A stretch of 64,000 nt of DNA from Ulvibacter antarcticus (GCF_003688405.1 NZ_REFC01000011.1:248001-312000); one strand, 5' to 3'; positions 1 to 9,302 are shown, counted from the stretch's first letter. The notes: generated by a model from the letters alone, not told the origin. Numbers and translations are program-made.

Positions 1-1
1 A

Positions 2-397
2 AAATTTGAAATGGACGTTTCATTACCAATTGTTGCTGACATTAGTTATCACTTCGGAAAGACTTCGGTTGGTATTGATTATTACGGTATTGGACGAAGT
101 TTTAGGTTATACGGTGATTCTCAAGATTCGGAAGCTTATGTCGATTTAAGTTCTCTAGAGTTTGCGGCTTACTTTGAATATGGATTGCTTCAGAAAAGTG
201 TCTTATTACGAGCTAAAATAGGGTATTCTAGTAATAATTTTGAAGTATATACGACCGATGATACTATTGATTTGGGACTTTCAGCATTTAGCTTCGGAGA
301 CGATCGAACTCAATTGAATCCTGACCTTAACGGAGGAGCTTACTTTAAATTTGAAGCCATTTATCGCTTCCATATTTCTTCAGAAAAAGAAAAGTAA
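2..397 (+). CDS. Outer-membrane beta-barrel protein, C-terminal fragment
   Basis: The frame is open from the first bases of the window, so this is the 3' end of a longer gene that starts upstream. The visible residues alternate short hydrophobic/aromatic beta-strands (VGIDYYGIG, FAAYFEYGL, YFKFEAIYRF) with polar loops, as in the last strands of an outer-membrane barrel. The final strand ends YRFHI plus a short charged tail rather than in a bare aromatic residue. It could be one of the small flavobacterial barrel families of unknown function (DUF6268-like), but I cannot confirm which. It is followed by a separate promoter at 430, so it probably ends its own transcript. Confidence 0.55.
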   Translation, partial: KFEMDVSLPIVADISYHFGKTSVGIDYYGIGRSFRLYGDSQDSEAYVDLSSLEFAAYFEYGLLQKSVLLRAKIGYSSNNFEVYTTDDTIDLGLSAFSFGDDRTQLNPDLNGGAYFKFEAIYRFHISSEKEK

Positions 398-429
398 ACA
401 AGCTGTTTTTTAAAGTTTTAGATATTTCC

Positions 430-437
430 TATATTTG
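430..437 (+). promoter_or_regulatory. Bacteroidota-type -7 promoter element
   Basis: TATATTTG matches the TAnnTTTG -7 consensus of the Bacteroidota primary sigma factor. It lies 16 bases before the ATG of the HNH gene, in the only spacer between that gene and the barrel gene. Confidence 0.5.
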
Positions 438-453
438 AATAAACTCCCCAGTT

Positions 454-1014
454 ATGATAAACAGTTTTAGAAATGAAGTCTGGAAAGATTTCACAAAGCC
501 AATTTGGCATACACCGAAAAATTATAAAATTTCAAATTTTGGCCGTGTGATCAGTTATGATAAAGATCCGGACGGCCAGTTAAAGAAATTATATCTGTTA
601 AGTGGATATCCCACTTTTTCGTGTAAAAAGAAAGATGGTAAAACCGACTTGCTCTATGTACATCGAGTGGTAGCCGAATTGTTCCTTGATCCGGATGAAG
701 AACGCTCTTATGTAATTCATAAGAATTTTGATAAGGCCGACAATCATGTCGATAATCTTAAGAAGGTTAACAAAAAGGAATTGTTTGCTCACAATATGGA
801 CAATCCTGCCGTTATCAAGGCGAAGAAAGCGGCGAAGTTAAACCCGAAATATTCAAAATTATCTGCACCTAAGGTTCGGATGATAAAAAGAAAAATATTT
901 GATCCCAACCGAAAAACCCGCATGCGTATAATAGCAAAGCAATTTGGAATTTCGGAAATGCAACTCTACCGAATTAAATCGGGAGAAAATTGGGGGCATA
1001 TTGTAGATTATTAG
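454..1014 (+). CDS. NUMOD4/HNH endonuclease-like protein with C-terminal HTH
   Basis: 186 aa. Residues 20-35 (NYKISNFGRVISYD) match the NUMOD4 motif found in homing endonucleases. The stretch from VHRVVAELFLDP to DNHVDNLKKV (about 68-108) has the spacing of the HNH fold (HR..A..F, then N-x3-N-L). One usual position is changed: the conserved N-H-x-D-x-N core reads I-H-K-N-F-D, so catalytic competence is uncertain. The C-terminal 55 residues look like an HTH (MRIIAKQFGISEMQLYRIKSG). There is no nearby intron or phage gene. It has its own promoter and is followed 3 bases later by a zinc-ribbon gene, so the two form an operon. Role unknown; it may be a domesticated homing-type nuclease or a DNA-binding protein. 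Confidence 0.75.
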   Translation: MINSFRNEVWKDFTKPIWHTPKNYKISNFGRVISYDKDPDGQLKKLYLLSGYPTFSCKKKDGKTDLLYVHRVVAELFLDPDEERSYVIHKNFDKADNHVDNLKKVNKKELFAHNMDNPAVIKAKKAAKLNPKYSKLSAPKVRMIKRKIFDPNRKTRMRIIAKQFGISEMQLYRIKSGENWGHIVDY

Positions 1015-1017
1015 CGA

Positions 1018-1368
1018 ATGGAAAAAAAATGTCCTGAGTGTGGTGATAAAATAATTGGACGTGCGGATAAGAAATTTTGCAGCGATGCCTGCCGCAACGC
1101 ACACAATAACACACTCAACAAGGACAATAAGAACCTAATTCGAAATGTCAATAATCGGCTTCGTAAAAACTACCGGATTCTTGAAACGCTAAATTCCAAA
1201 GACAAAACAAAAACCACCAAAGAGAAATTACTCCGATTGGGGTTTAGCTTTGATTACTTCACGAGTTTGTACACCACCAAAACAGGTTCAATATATTATT
1301 ACCTCTATGATCAAGGGTATTTACCCTTAGATAACGACTATTATTTGTTGGTGAAAAGAGAAATGTAA
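1018..1368 (+). CDS. DUF2116-like zinc-ribbon protein
   Basis: 116 aa. The N-terminus carries CPECG (Cys5, Cys8) and FCSDAC (Cys21, Cys25), a four-cysteine zinc ribbon, followed by R-N-A-H-N-N. This resembles the DUF2116/FYVE-like short zinc-ribbon proteins common in flavobacteria. The middle is a basic helix (about 30-70), and the C-terminus is rich in aromatic residues (YYYLYDQGYLPLDNDYYLLVKREM). The start lies 3 bases after the stop of the HNH gene, so the two are translated from one mRNA. The function of the family is unknown; the basic character suggests nucleic-acid binding. Confidence 0.7.
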   Translation: MEKKCPECGDKIIGRADKKFCSDACRNAHNNTLNKDNKNLIRNVNNRLRKNYRILETLNSKDKTKTTKEKLLRLGFSFDYFTSLYTTKTGSIYYYLYDQGYLPLDNDYYLLVKREM

Positions 1369-1382
1369 GGCTGTGATTTAAA

Positions 1383-1847
1383 TTATTTCCAGGTTTGCCC
1401 TTTCAACTTTAAAGCCGCAATTAAAACATCTTTCTGACTAATTTGCCCTACAAGTTTTCCATCTTCTACAATTGGAAATCTACGATGTTTTGATTCTAAA
1501 AATTTATTGGCGGCATCAAATACATTCATATTTCCATCGATGGTATCCACATTCTTAGCCATGTGTTTTTCAACGGTTACATCTTCCATTGGCTGATTGT
1601 AATACCGGCTTTCGCTTATCTGTTTCATACAATCTCCTTCAGAAATTATACCCACCAATTCATATTTATCATTGACCACCGGGCCTCCGGAAATCTTTTT
1701 ATTAATTAAAATTGTCATTACTTCCATCACAGTTTGATCTGCTCTGAAAGTGATAAGATTTCTAGTCATATAATCGGCAACAGTAATGTTTTCTGCATTT
1801 CCTTTTGTAGGCTTTGCCCTTTTACCCATAAAACTTTTAATTCCCAT
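1383..1847 (-). CDS. Two-CBS-domain protein
   Basis: 154 aa, cytoplasmic. It consists of two CBS motifs in tandem: VADYMTRNLITFRADQTV...VGIISEGDCMKQI (about 23-78) and VEKHMAKNVDTIDGNMNV...VGQISQKDVLIAAL (about 90-147). CBS pairs (Bateman modules) bind adenosine ligands and act as energy or ion sensors. No catalytic or membrane domain is attached, so it probably works as a stand-alone regulator of an unknown partner. It is transcribed towards the convergent zinc-ribbon gene. The divergent M28 peptidase starts 205 bases away, so the shared spacer should hold both promoters. Confidence 0.85.
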   Translation of the reverse strand: MGIKSFMGKRAKPTKGNAENITVADYMTRNLITFRADQTVMEVMTILINKKISGGPVVNDKYELVGIISEGDCMKQISESRYYNQPMEDVTVEKHMAKNVDTIDGNMNVFDAANKFLESKHRRFPIVEDGKLVGQISQKDVLIAALKLKGQTWK

Positions 1848-2052
1848 AACTGCTAAATTTTATCTCTCTAATATAGTCAATTTTAAAATAGCTCCTTTCC
1901 CTTTATCCTTAAAGAATTACAAATGCTGTTTCAAATCGTGCAATACTAATTTTTATTTAATTGACCTTAATCGCATTTATAAGGCATTTTTAATCTTAAT
2001 CGTTCACATTGGTAGGATTGTCGTATTTTTAAAAAATACTAACGCCACTTTT

Positions 2053-4401
2053 ATGAAAAGATCCTTTCCCCTTCTTTCCTTTCTCCTAATTATTGGATTA
2101 ATCTATTATAGTTTTTACAGTTTAATGCCACAAAAAGGAAGCCCATCATCTGTTTCTGAGACTGAGTTCTCTACCCAGCGTGCACTGATTCCATTAAAAG
2201 AAATTAGCAAGGCTCCTCACTATCACGGTTCCGAAGAACAAAAAAATGTACGGAACTATTTACTGAAGGAATTACAATCGTTAGGTCTGGAGACTGAAAC
2301 TCAGGAAGGTTTCGTACTCAATCCTGAATTCGGTACACTGGATAAACCCATAAATATAGTTGCGCGATTAAAGGGCGTCAACAGCAGTAAATCACTACTA
2401 CTTCATACTCACTATGACAGCGCACTTGTGCCTTCTTTCGGAGCCAGTGACGCAGGAAGTGGCATCGTAACCATACTCGAGAGTCTTCGTGCTTTTAAAG
2501 CCACAGGTAAACAACCAAAAAATGACATCATTGTTCTTTTCTCCGATTCTGAAGAAATCGACCTCGAAGGGGCAAGGCTTTTTCAGGCAAACCATCCGTG
2601 GGCGAAAAATATTGGGATCGCATTAAATTTTGAAGCAAGAGGAAGTGGCGGACCATCGGTAATGATTCTGGAATCTAATGGTGGTAATCAAAACCTCATC
2701 AAGGCGTTTATTGAGGCGAATCCTGAATATCCAGTAGCATCCTCACTTATGTACAGTGTCTATAAAATGCTGCCTAATAAAACAGATTCTACTGTGTTAA
2801 GAGAAGGTGGCGATATCGACTGTTTTTTCTTTGCATTTATGGACGATCATTTCGATTATCATACAGCAAATGATACTGTTGAAAATCTTGATATTAACTC
2901 ATTAGCACATCAAGGAAGTTACCTGCTCCCATTACTAACATATTTTGCGGATGCCGATTTAAGCAATTTAAAATCGGATGTCGACGATGTATATGTAAAC
3001 ATGCCATTTGTAAAAATGATCCATTATCCGTTTGCGTGGATATTGCCAATGATTATTATCTCCTGTGTTATTTTGATTGTTCTTATTTTCTTCGGAATTC
3101 GTAAAAAGAAACTTAATGCAAGGGATATATTAAAAGGATTTATCCCGTTTTTGCTGTCGCTTATAATCTGTGGAATTTTAGGATTCTATGGTTGGAAATT
3201 GTTGCTGGCTATTTATCCTCAATATGAAGAAGTTCAACAAGGATTTAAATATAATGGCCATGCTTACATTGCCGCCTTTGTATTTTTATCGCTGGCGATC
3301 CTTTTTTATCTATACGATAGGTTTTCGAAACGCGAAAATGTGGTTAGCATTTTTATTGCGCCTATAATTTTTTGGATCATTATTAATGTGGTCGTTTTTT
3401 TATTTTTAAAAGGTGCCGGTTATTTTATAATCCCAGTGTTCTTCGGACTTTTATCCTTATGGTTACTGGTTAGACAGCAAAAAGCAAATCTACTTTTAAT
3501 GGCATTATTGGCAGCACCGGCTATTTTCTTGTACGCACCATTAATTCAGCTATTTCCGGTTGCATTGGGATCAGATCATGTGGTTATTAGTTGTGTTTTT
3601 ACCGTATTACTTTTCGGTTTGTTGATTCCTGTTTTAGGGTTTTATAACAATAAAAGCATCTTTTCTATAGGGAGTTTTGTATTGGCAATCATCTTTCTAA
3701 TTTCAGCTCATTTTAAAAGTGATTTTTCTGAAAAACGCCAAAAGCCAAATAGCTTAATCTATTATGAAAATGCCGATAGTGGTAATGCGTATTGGCTTAC
3801 CTACGATAAGATACTTGATGATTGGACCAAAGGATATTTGGGCAAATCGCCCGAAGCGGCATCAAAATATGTTAATTATTCTTCCGGAAGTAAATACAAT
3901 AAAGGATATACGTTTGCTTCGGAAGCACCTCAAAAGGAAATATCCGACTTTGAAACGGTACTACAAAAAGATACTATTGAAAATGGGTCCCGTAATGTCA
4001 CCTTTACGATCTTTCCGAAGCGACACATAAATCAATTAAGCTTATATGCCGACACGACTATCACTTTTCAATCGCTTGCATTTAATGGACAAGAAATGCC
4101 AAAAAACAGCAGTGGAAATGTAGAAAGAACACGGGCTTCTTTATTGAGATACATAGTTGCCAATAATGACTCACTTGAAGTTTCGTATACTACAAAACAA
4201 GATATCGAAGTGCCTTTCACGGTATTAGAATACTCTTTCGATTTGATGAGTAACAATCAGTTTACGATAAACAAACGTCCTAAATACACCATGCCGAAAC
4301 CATTTATTATAACCGACGCCATTGTTGTTAAAAAAACGATTTCAATAAATACTATGCAAAAACGAACCCTGGATTCGATAACACCTCAAATTAATGAATA
4401 A
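2053..4401 (+). CDS. M28-family membrane metallopeptidase (ERMP1-like)
   Basis: 782 aa. An N-terminal signal-anchor (SFPLLSFLLIIGLIYYSF) is followed by a periplasmic M28 zinc aminopeptidase domain. Its ligands are visible as HTHYDS, GASDAGSG, FSDSEEIDLEGA (the E-E pair) and a late histidine in FDYHTANDT. The C-terminal half has about eight hydrophobic segments (from MIHYPFAWILPMI onward) and then a soluble tail, the layout of the ER metallopeptidase 1/FXNA type. The frame is open further upstream to 1786, but that would overlap the opposite CBS gene; ATG at 2053 gives a proper signal-anchor. Its last 8 bases overlap the epimerase gene, so the two are translationally coupled. Substrate unknown. 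Confidence 0.85.
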   Translation: MKRSFPLLSFLLIIGLIYYSFYSLMPQKGSPSSVSETEFSTQRALIPLKEISKAPHYHGSEEQKNVRNYLLKELQSLGLETETQEGFVLNPEFGTLDKPINIVARLKGVNSSKSLLLHTHYDSALVPSFGASDAGSGIVTILESLRAFKATGKQPKNDIIVLFSDSEEIDLEGARLFQANHPWAKNIGIALNFEARGSGGPSVMILESNGGNQNLIKAFIEANPEYPVASSLMYSVYKMLPNKTDSTVLREGGDIDCFFFAFMDDHFDYHTANDTVENLDINSLAHQGSYLLPLLTYFADADLSNLKSDVDDVYVNMPFVKMIHYPFAWILPMIIISCVILIVLIFFGIRKKKLNARDILKGFIPFLLSLIICGILGFYGWKLLLAIYPQYEEVQQGFKYNGHAYIAAFVFLSLAILFYLYDRFSKRENVVSIFIAPIIFWIIINVVVFLFLKGAGYFIIPVFFGLLSLWLLVRQQKANLLLMALLAAPAIFLYAPLIQLFPVALGSDHVVISCVFTVLLFGLLIPVLGFYNNKSIFSIGSFVLAIIFLISAHFKSDFSEKRQKPNSLIYYENADSGNAYWLTYDKILDDWTKGYLGKSPEAASKYVNYSSGSKYNKGYTFASEAPQKEISDFETVLQKDTIENGSRNVTFTIFPKRHINQLSLYADTTITFQSLAFNGQEMPKNSSGNVERTRASLLRYIVANNDSLEVSYTTKQDIEVPFTVLEYSFDLMSNNQFTINKRPKYTMPKPFIITDAIVVKKTISINTMQKRTLDSITPQINE

Positions 4402-5200
4402 CACAATTGCCATTGCAGGATTAGGATGGTTAGGAAAACCACTTGCTCAAAAATTAATGACCCTCGGTTATAGAATTAAAGGTTCTGTTACTAGTTTGGA
4501 CAAAGCGACCCTGCTTCAGAAAAACGGTTATGATGCATATAAAGTAGAAATTTCTGAATCAGGTATTTCAGGTGAGATCAATGCTTTTTTATCTGAAATC
4601 GAATATTTAATCATCATGATTCCACCCGGATTAAGACGAAATACAGGTGCGAACTATGTTTTGAAAATGACGCATTTTTTAGCTGAAATTGAAAAAACTT
4701 CAGTTGAAAAAGTCATTCTAGTAAGCAGCACCTCGGTCTATGATGATTCTCAGGGTGAAGTAACCGAAAACAACCTTCCGAAGCCAACTTCCGAAGCAGG
4801 AAAACAACTCGCAGAAGTTGAGCGTATGTTCTTTAATTCTGCAAAATTGAATAGCAGCATTGTTCGATTTGGCGGCCTGTTTGGAGGTAGTCGGCAACCC
4901 GCGCGTTATCTTGCCGGAAGGGAAAACCTCATCGATGGCGATGCACCAGTGAATCTAATCCACAGAGATGACTGTATTGGGATTCTTTCAGAAATAATAA
5001 AAAAGAATGCTTTTGGACATATTTTTAATGCTGTAATACCCAATCATCCCAGCAAATCTGAGTATTATACAATGAAGACCTTGGAGCTTGGATTAATACC
5101 TCCTACTTTTTCTTCGGAAAAGAAAGAAATCAAATTTAAGCAAGTCGATTCAGAGAATCTTAGCTCAGTTTTGGGATATCAATTTAAGAGGGGTTTGTAA
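4394..5200 (+). CDS. Rossmann-fold epimerase/reductase (YeeZ-like)
   Basis: 268 aa. It starts with a dinucleotide-binding motif, IAGLGWLGKPLAQKL (G9-x-G11-x2-G14), and continues with VILVSSTSVYDDSQGEV (the catalytic Ser/Thr strand) and LFGGSRQPARYLAGRENLIDG. The usual Y-x3-K of extended SDRs is not evident. This places it with the atypical SDR5/YeeZ-type proteins, described as NAD(P)-binding but without a proven reaction. The start overlaps the M28 peptidase by 8 bases. An inverted-repeat spacer and a terminator follow. Confidence 0.75.
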   Translation: MNNTIAIAGLGWLGKPLAQKLMTLGYRIKGSVTSLDKATLLQKNGYDAYKVEISESGISGEINAFLSEIEYLIIMIPPGLRRNTGANYVLKMTHFLAEIEKTSVEKVILVSSTSVYDDSQGEVTENNLPKPTSEAGKQLAEVERMFFNSAKLNSSIVRFGGLFGGSRQPARYLAGRENLIDGDAPVNLIHRDDCIGILSEIIKKNAFGHIFNAVIPNHPSKSEYYTMKTLELGLIPPTFSSEKKEIKFKQVDSENLSSVLGYQFKRGL

Positions 5201-5239
5201 ATAAGTTGATCAACTTATTCAATTAAAGCAAAATTGCTT

Positions 5240-5345
5240 AAAAACATCCTTCCCATCCCCTTCCTTCGAAGGAAGGGAGAATTATTTGGGATAAATTTAA
5301 ATCTCCCTTTTATAGGACTCTATAATTATGGGAATAGGGGGATAT
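5240..5345. repeat. Intergenic palindromic repeat, possibly a decayed element
   Basis: This spacer contains a perfect 20 bp palindrome (5258-5277) centred on TTCGAA. Around it is a C-rich left side (CCCATCCCC) and a G-rich right side (GGGAATAGGGGG, 5329-5340) in inverted orientation. The overall plan (C-rich edge, hairpin, G-rich edge) resembles the hairpin repeats at 28558 and 47127, but the sequence differs. No ORF is present between the arms. Confidence 0.5.
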
Positions 5346-5350
5346 CTAAC

Positions 5351-5384
5351 AAAAAAAGGAGCCCTAAATTGGACTCCTTTTTTT
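5351..5384. terminator. Bidirectional intrinsic terminator
   Basis: A run of seven A, a stem AGGAGCCC/GGACTCCT with one mismatch and a 4-base loop, then seven T. It lies between the epimerase gene (+) and the M13 peptidase gene (-), which converge here, and can serve both. Confidence 0.75.
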
Positions 5385-5402
5385 ATAAAATATAATGAGT
5401 TT

Positions 5403-7469
5403 TTACCAAATACGTACTCTCTTCTCTGGAGCTACATACATCGGATCCCCTTCTTTAATATCGAAAGCTTCGTAAAAAGCATCTATATTTTTAAGAGGCT
5501 CAGTTGCTCTATATCTTCCTGGAGAATGAGGATCTGTTTTCACCTGATTCATCAAAGACTCATCACGTTGCTTGGTTCTCCAAACAGTAGCCCAGCTCAT
5601 AAAGAAACGTTGCTCCGGTGTAAGACCGTCGATATTTTCAGGACGTCCGGTTTCTTTGTAAAGTCGTTGTAAACCGTCATACGCTCCTAATACACCACCA
5701 AGGTCACCAATGTTCTCACCTAGGGTAAATTTACCATTGATAAATACACTGTCTAACACTTCTATACTGTCGTATTGAGCAGCAAGAGCATTTCCTCTTT
5801 CAGTAAAATTTTCTAAATCTGCTTCAGACCACCAGTTTACAAGGTTTCCATTGGCATCAAAACGAGAACCACTATCATCGAATGCGTGAGAAATCTCATG
5901 TCCGATTACAGCACCAATTCCACCGTAATTAACCGCATCATCTGCTAAATAATCATAAAAAGGTGGTTGTAGTATAGCTGCTGGGAATACGATTTCGTTA
6001 TTAAACGGATTGAAATACGCGTTTACAGTTTGTGGAGACATTCCCCATTCAGTTCTGTCAACTGGCTCATCAATATCATCAAGATTATCTTTTAAATTCC
6101 AAGCACCTACGGCAACCATATTATCATAATAGGTATTACCCGGTTTTACAGCCATAGAAGAATAATCCTTCCATTTGTTAGGATATCCAATCTTAACGGT
6201 AAATTTATCCAACTTTTCAATTGCCTTAATCTTGGTAGTATCGCTCATCCAATCTAATGCATTAATACGATCTTTATAAGCCGCGATTACATTGGCGATC
6301 ATCTTTTCTGCTTTTTGTTTAGCTTCCGGTGGGAACATTTCGTCCACATATAATTTTCCTAAAGCCTCACCAACACTACCATTCACTGTGCTTAATGCAC
6401 GCTCATCTGCTGGCTTCTGCGCTTTCGAACCATTTAAGTACTTGCTATAAAAGTCCCAATTAGCTTTTTCAATTTCTGTAGTTAACATGCCTGCTGCACT
6501 GTTAAGTGTTGTCCATCTCATTACAGTTTTCCAAGAATCTACATCGCCTTCAGACAGTGTTTTTTGAACAACATCCATGTAAGTTGGTTGCATTACGATC
6601 AAAGTATCTAGTTTCTTTGTAACTCCCATGTCTTTAAAAGCTTGCTCCCATTGAATAGCCGGAGCCATTTTTTGAATTTCTGCCATTGATCTTGGGTTGT
6701 TGAAGTTTCTGAAATCTCTACTTGCTACTTTATCCAATCTTGGAACCGCTAGTTTAGTTTCGAAAGCAAGAATTTTCTCAGCCTGAGCACCTGCATCTTC
6801 TTTAGAATCTCCTAAAAATTGAAGCATTCTTGTAATGTGCTTTACATATTCGGCACGAATTTCAACCGACTTTTTATCTGTATTTGTGTAGAAATCTCTA
6901 TCAGGAAGTCCAAGACTTCCAGGTGTAATATAGGCCGAATTCATAGCACTATTACTAGGATTAGAAAAAGCTGCTACTCCTAAAAACGGCTGAGCAACGG
7001 TAACGGCATCTTCTGTCATTACCTTTTGAAAATCGGCTACAGTTTTTATTGAAGCTATTTTATCCAAAGCGGGTTGAAGCGGTTTAATTCCGGCCGCATC
7101 TCTTGCTACCGTATCCAATTCAGATTCGAAAATCATTAAGGCTTTTGCTTGATCGGTTTCCGGAGCATATTTTCCGCTTTCCTTAGCATCGGAAAGAATC
7201 TTTAAAACATCTTTATCTGTCGATTTCCGCAATACGCCAAATCCTCCCCATCGTACTTGGTCATCTGGTATTTCTGTGTTTTTCATCCAGCTTCCATTTA
7301 CATAATTGTAAAAGTCTGCTCTAGGATTTACGGTAGTATCCATATTTGATAGGATAATTCCTCTTTCTACGTCATCTGTATGCGCCATTTTCTTATCGTT
7401 CTTACATGCTACAACGGTAGCACCTATTACAATAACGACTAATGCAGATTTAAAAAATGTATTCTTCAT
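5403..7469 (-). CDS. M13-family metallopeptidase lipoprotein (PepO/neprilysin-like)
   Basis: 688 aa, the usual length for M13. The N-terminus is a lipoprotein signal, with the lipobox TVVAC putting the acylated Cys at 22. The zinc site is complete: HEISH within GAVIGHEISHAFDDSGSRF, and the third ligand in ENIGDLGG. The C-terminus ends SPGRYRATEPLKNIDAFYEAF...RVRIW, matching the substrate-pocket signature of the family. It should be anchored in the cell envelope and cut short peptides. A small lipoprotein gene lies 93 bases upstream in the same direction. The gene contains no copy of the TTCSGAA motif that is frequent elsewhere. Confidence 0.93.
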   Translation of the reverse strand: MKNTFFKSALVVIVIGATVVACKNDKKMAHTDDVERGIILSNMDTTVNPRADFYNYVNGSWMKNTEIPDDQVRWGGFGVLRKSTDKDVLKILSDAKESGKYAPETDQAKALMIFESELDTVARDAAGIKPLQPALDKIASIKTVADFQKVMTEDAVTVAQPFLGVAAFSNPSNSAMNSAYITPGSLGLPDRDFYTNTDKKSVEIRAEYVKHITRMLQFLGDSKEDAGAQAEKILAFETKLAVPRLDKVASRDFRNFNNPRSMAEIQKMAPAIQWEQAFKDMGVTKKLDTLIVMQPTYMDVVQKTLSEGDVDSWKTVMRWTTLNSAAGMLTTEIEKANWDFYSKYLNGSKAQKPADERALSTVNGSVGEALGKLYVDEMFPPEAKQKAEKMIANVIAAYKDRINALDWMSDTTKIKAIEKLDKFTVKIGYPNKWKDYSSMAVKPGNTYYDNMVAVGAWNLKDNLDDIDEPVDRTEWGMSPQTVNAYFNPFNNEIVFPAAILQPPFYDYLADDAVNYGGIGAVIGHEISHAFDDSGSRFDANGNLVNWWSEADLENFTERGNALAAQYDSIEVLDSVFINGKFTLGENIGDLGGVLGAYDGLQRLYKETGRPENIDGLTPEQRFFMSWATVWRTKQRDESLMNQVKTDPHSPGRYRATEPLKNIDAFYEAFDIKEGDPMYVAPEKRVRIW

Positions 7470-7562
7470 TGGTATAAGATTGGTTTAAAAGGTTAATTTA
7501 TTGTTTAATTTTTTAGATCAATACCTCCGGTATTTGTCTGTATTTTAGATTGGTTGTTACAG

Positions 7563-8150
7563 TTAATTTGAATTTTTATCCTGAAGTTCAGATTTATAGA
7601 CTGAATCTAAAAAGCGTTTTTGTTTTTCTATTTCTTTCTTCTCATCATCCTTTCGTTCAAAATCTATATCGTCTTTCTGAAATTTCTCGTTTATTTGAAG
7701 GATAAGATTTTTTGTGGCAACATTTAATTCGAAAATATCATTTTGCAATTTTGCAGAATCAATACGAGGTTTAAATACCTCCTGTCGCAACAATGATCCT
7801 CTGGTTTTAGCAATCATTACTCGTGAAACTATAGGCTGATTTTGAAGCGTATCCGGCACTTTTTTTGTGAGCGAATCGATACGGGAAAGTAGTCGATCTG
7901 ACTTAACTCGGAGGTCTTCAACCGTGCTTCCATTGATTCCTTCAGCCTCTTTTTGAAAATCTTCAAAGGCACCCCAATTAGTAATATATGTTTTTGCGTT
8001 TACAGAAAGTGTAGGAAAAACAAAGGTATTATCGCCGTATATACTGGAGGATTTTTCAAGTTGATTTGTAGTTTCAACCTCTTCCGAAGGGCTTCCACAG
8101 GAAAACACCAAGGCTACTATTAATATTAAATACCCGTAAAAAAGCTTCAT
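7563..8150 (-). CDS. Lipoprotein of unknown function
   Basis: 195 aa. An SPII signal with lipobox VFSC puts the lipid-modified Cys at 18. The mature part is mostly helical and charged, with the repeated spacing of a coiled coil (VEDLRVKSDRLLSRIDSLTKKV, then LNVATKNLILQINEKFQKDDIDFERKDDEKKEIEKQKR). No catalytic motif is seen. It lies directly upstream of the M13 peptidase with a 93 base spacer, so it may be co-transcribed. Cannot be named. Confidence 0.7.
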   Translation of the reverse strand: MKLFYGYLILIVALVFSCGSPSEEVETTNQLEKSSSIYGDNTFVFPTLSVNAKTYITNWGAFEDFQKEAEGINGSTVEDLRVKSDRLLSRIDSLTKKVPDTLQNQPIVSRVMIAKTRGSLLRQEVFKPRIDSAKLQNDIFELNVATKNLILQINEKFQKDDIDFERKDDEKKEIEKQKRFLDSVYKSELQDKNSN

Positions 8151-8258
8151 TACTAAAATGGTAAGTTGCGCAAATATAATTTTAATAATGGCATAGCTGC
8201 TGTTTTTTAAGAAAGAATTAGGAGAGAATATACCTATATTTACCCTCTATTTCACAAA

Positions 8259-9212
8259 ATGACAATGAAAAAAAGAATTCTGATTATAGGAGCTTCAGGA
8301 CAAATTGGAACTGAGCTTACTACGTTTTTAAGAAAAAAATACGGCAATCATAAAGTGATCGCCAGCGATATAAAAGAAGGGGATGAAGCTTTTATGAAAG
8401 CCGGACCTTTCGAAATTTTAGATGCTATGGATTACGACGCCGTTCAGGATGTTGTTATTCGACATGAAATTACAGATGTCTATTTAATGGCTGCTATGCT
8501 ATCTGCTACAGCCGAAAAGTTTCCAATGAAGGCCTGGGAACTTAATATGAACTCCTTATTTAACATCCTAAATTTAGCCAGAGACAAGAAAATTGAAAAA
8601 ATATTCTGGCCGTCCAGCATTGCTGTTTTTGGACTTACCACACCAAAATCTGATACCCCACAACGAACCGTAATGGAACCTTCAACCGTGTATGGAATAA
8701 GTAAGCAAACGGGCGAGCGATGGTGTGAATACTATCATAAGCGCTACGGTGTTGATGTGAGAAGTATTCGGTATCCCGGGCTAATAAGTTATAAAACACT
8801 TCCTGGAGGTGGAACTACAGACTACGCGATTGATATTTATTACAAAGCCTTAAAGCATAAAAAATACATCTGTTTTCTAAATGCTGAAACGACTTTACCT
8901 ATGATGTTTATGGACGATGCAATTAATGCGACCGTTGGTTTAATGGAAGCAGAAGATCGTGATATAAAGATTCGAAGTTCTTATAATTTGGCAGCAATGA
9001 GTTTTAATCCTGAAGAAATTGCCGCTAGTATTCGTACCCATATTCCCGATTTTAAAATCACTTATGAACCGGACTTCAGACAGGCAATCGCAGACTCATG
9101 GCCACAAAGTATAGATGACACTCAAGCCCGTAAAGACTGGGGATGGGAGCATAAAGTATCCCTTGATGAAATGACTCAGATCATGTTGGAAAATCTTAAG
9201 GAAAGCAATTAA
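8259..9212 (+). CDS. L-threonine 3-dehydrogenase, epimerase (SDR) type
   Basis: 317 aa. An N-terminal NAD-binding motif (GASGQIGTEL) is followed by the extended-SDR catalytic triad: Ser in WPSSIAVFG and Y-x3-K in STVYGISKQ. The stretch YPGLISYKTLPGGGTTDYAIDIYY and the MMFMDDAINAT motif match the UDP-galactose-epimerase-like threonine dehydrogenases of flavobacteria. The reaction is L-threonine + NAD to 2-amino-3-oxobutyrate. A second ATG two codons in (8265) is an equally good start. It is transcribed alone, divergently from the lipoprotein gene. Confidence 0.88.
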   Translation: MTMKKRILIIGASGQIGTELTTFLRKKYGNHKVIASDIKEGDEAFMKAGPFEILDAMDYDAVQDVVIRHEITDVYLMAAMLSATAEKFPMKAWELNMNSLFNILNLARDKKIEKIFWPSSIAVFGLTTPKSDTPQRTVMEPSTVYGISKQTGERWCEYYHKRYGVDVRSIRYPGLISYKTLPGGGTTDYAIDIYYKALKHKKYICFLNAETTLPMMFMDDAINATVGLMEAEDRDIKIRSSYNLAAMSFNPEEIAASIRTHIPDFKITYEPDFRQAIADSWPQSIDDTQARKDWGWEHKVSLDEMTQIMLENLKESN

Positions 9213-9302
9213 AGCCACAAAGAGAACTGATAATCAGTAGGTAGGGAATTTATGATTTGTAGGAAATATTTAAATTTATTCCTACAAATCAGATTTTTAT
9301 TC

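Noticed and set aside
1786-2052. Longer N-terminus for the M28 peptidase
   Set aside because: It would overlap the opposite CBS gene and bury the signal-anchor; ATG 2053 starts directly before the hydrophobic helix.
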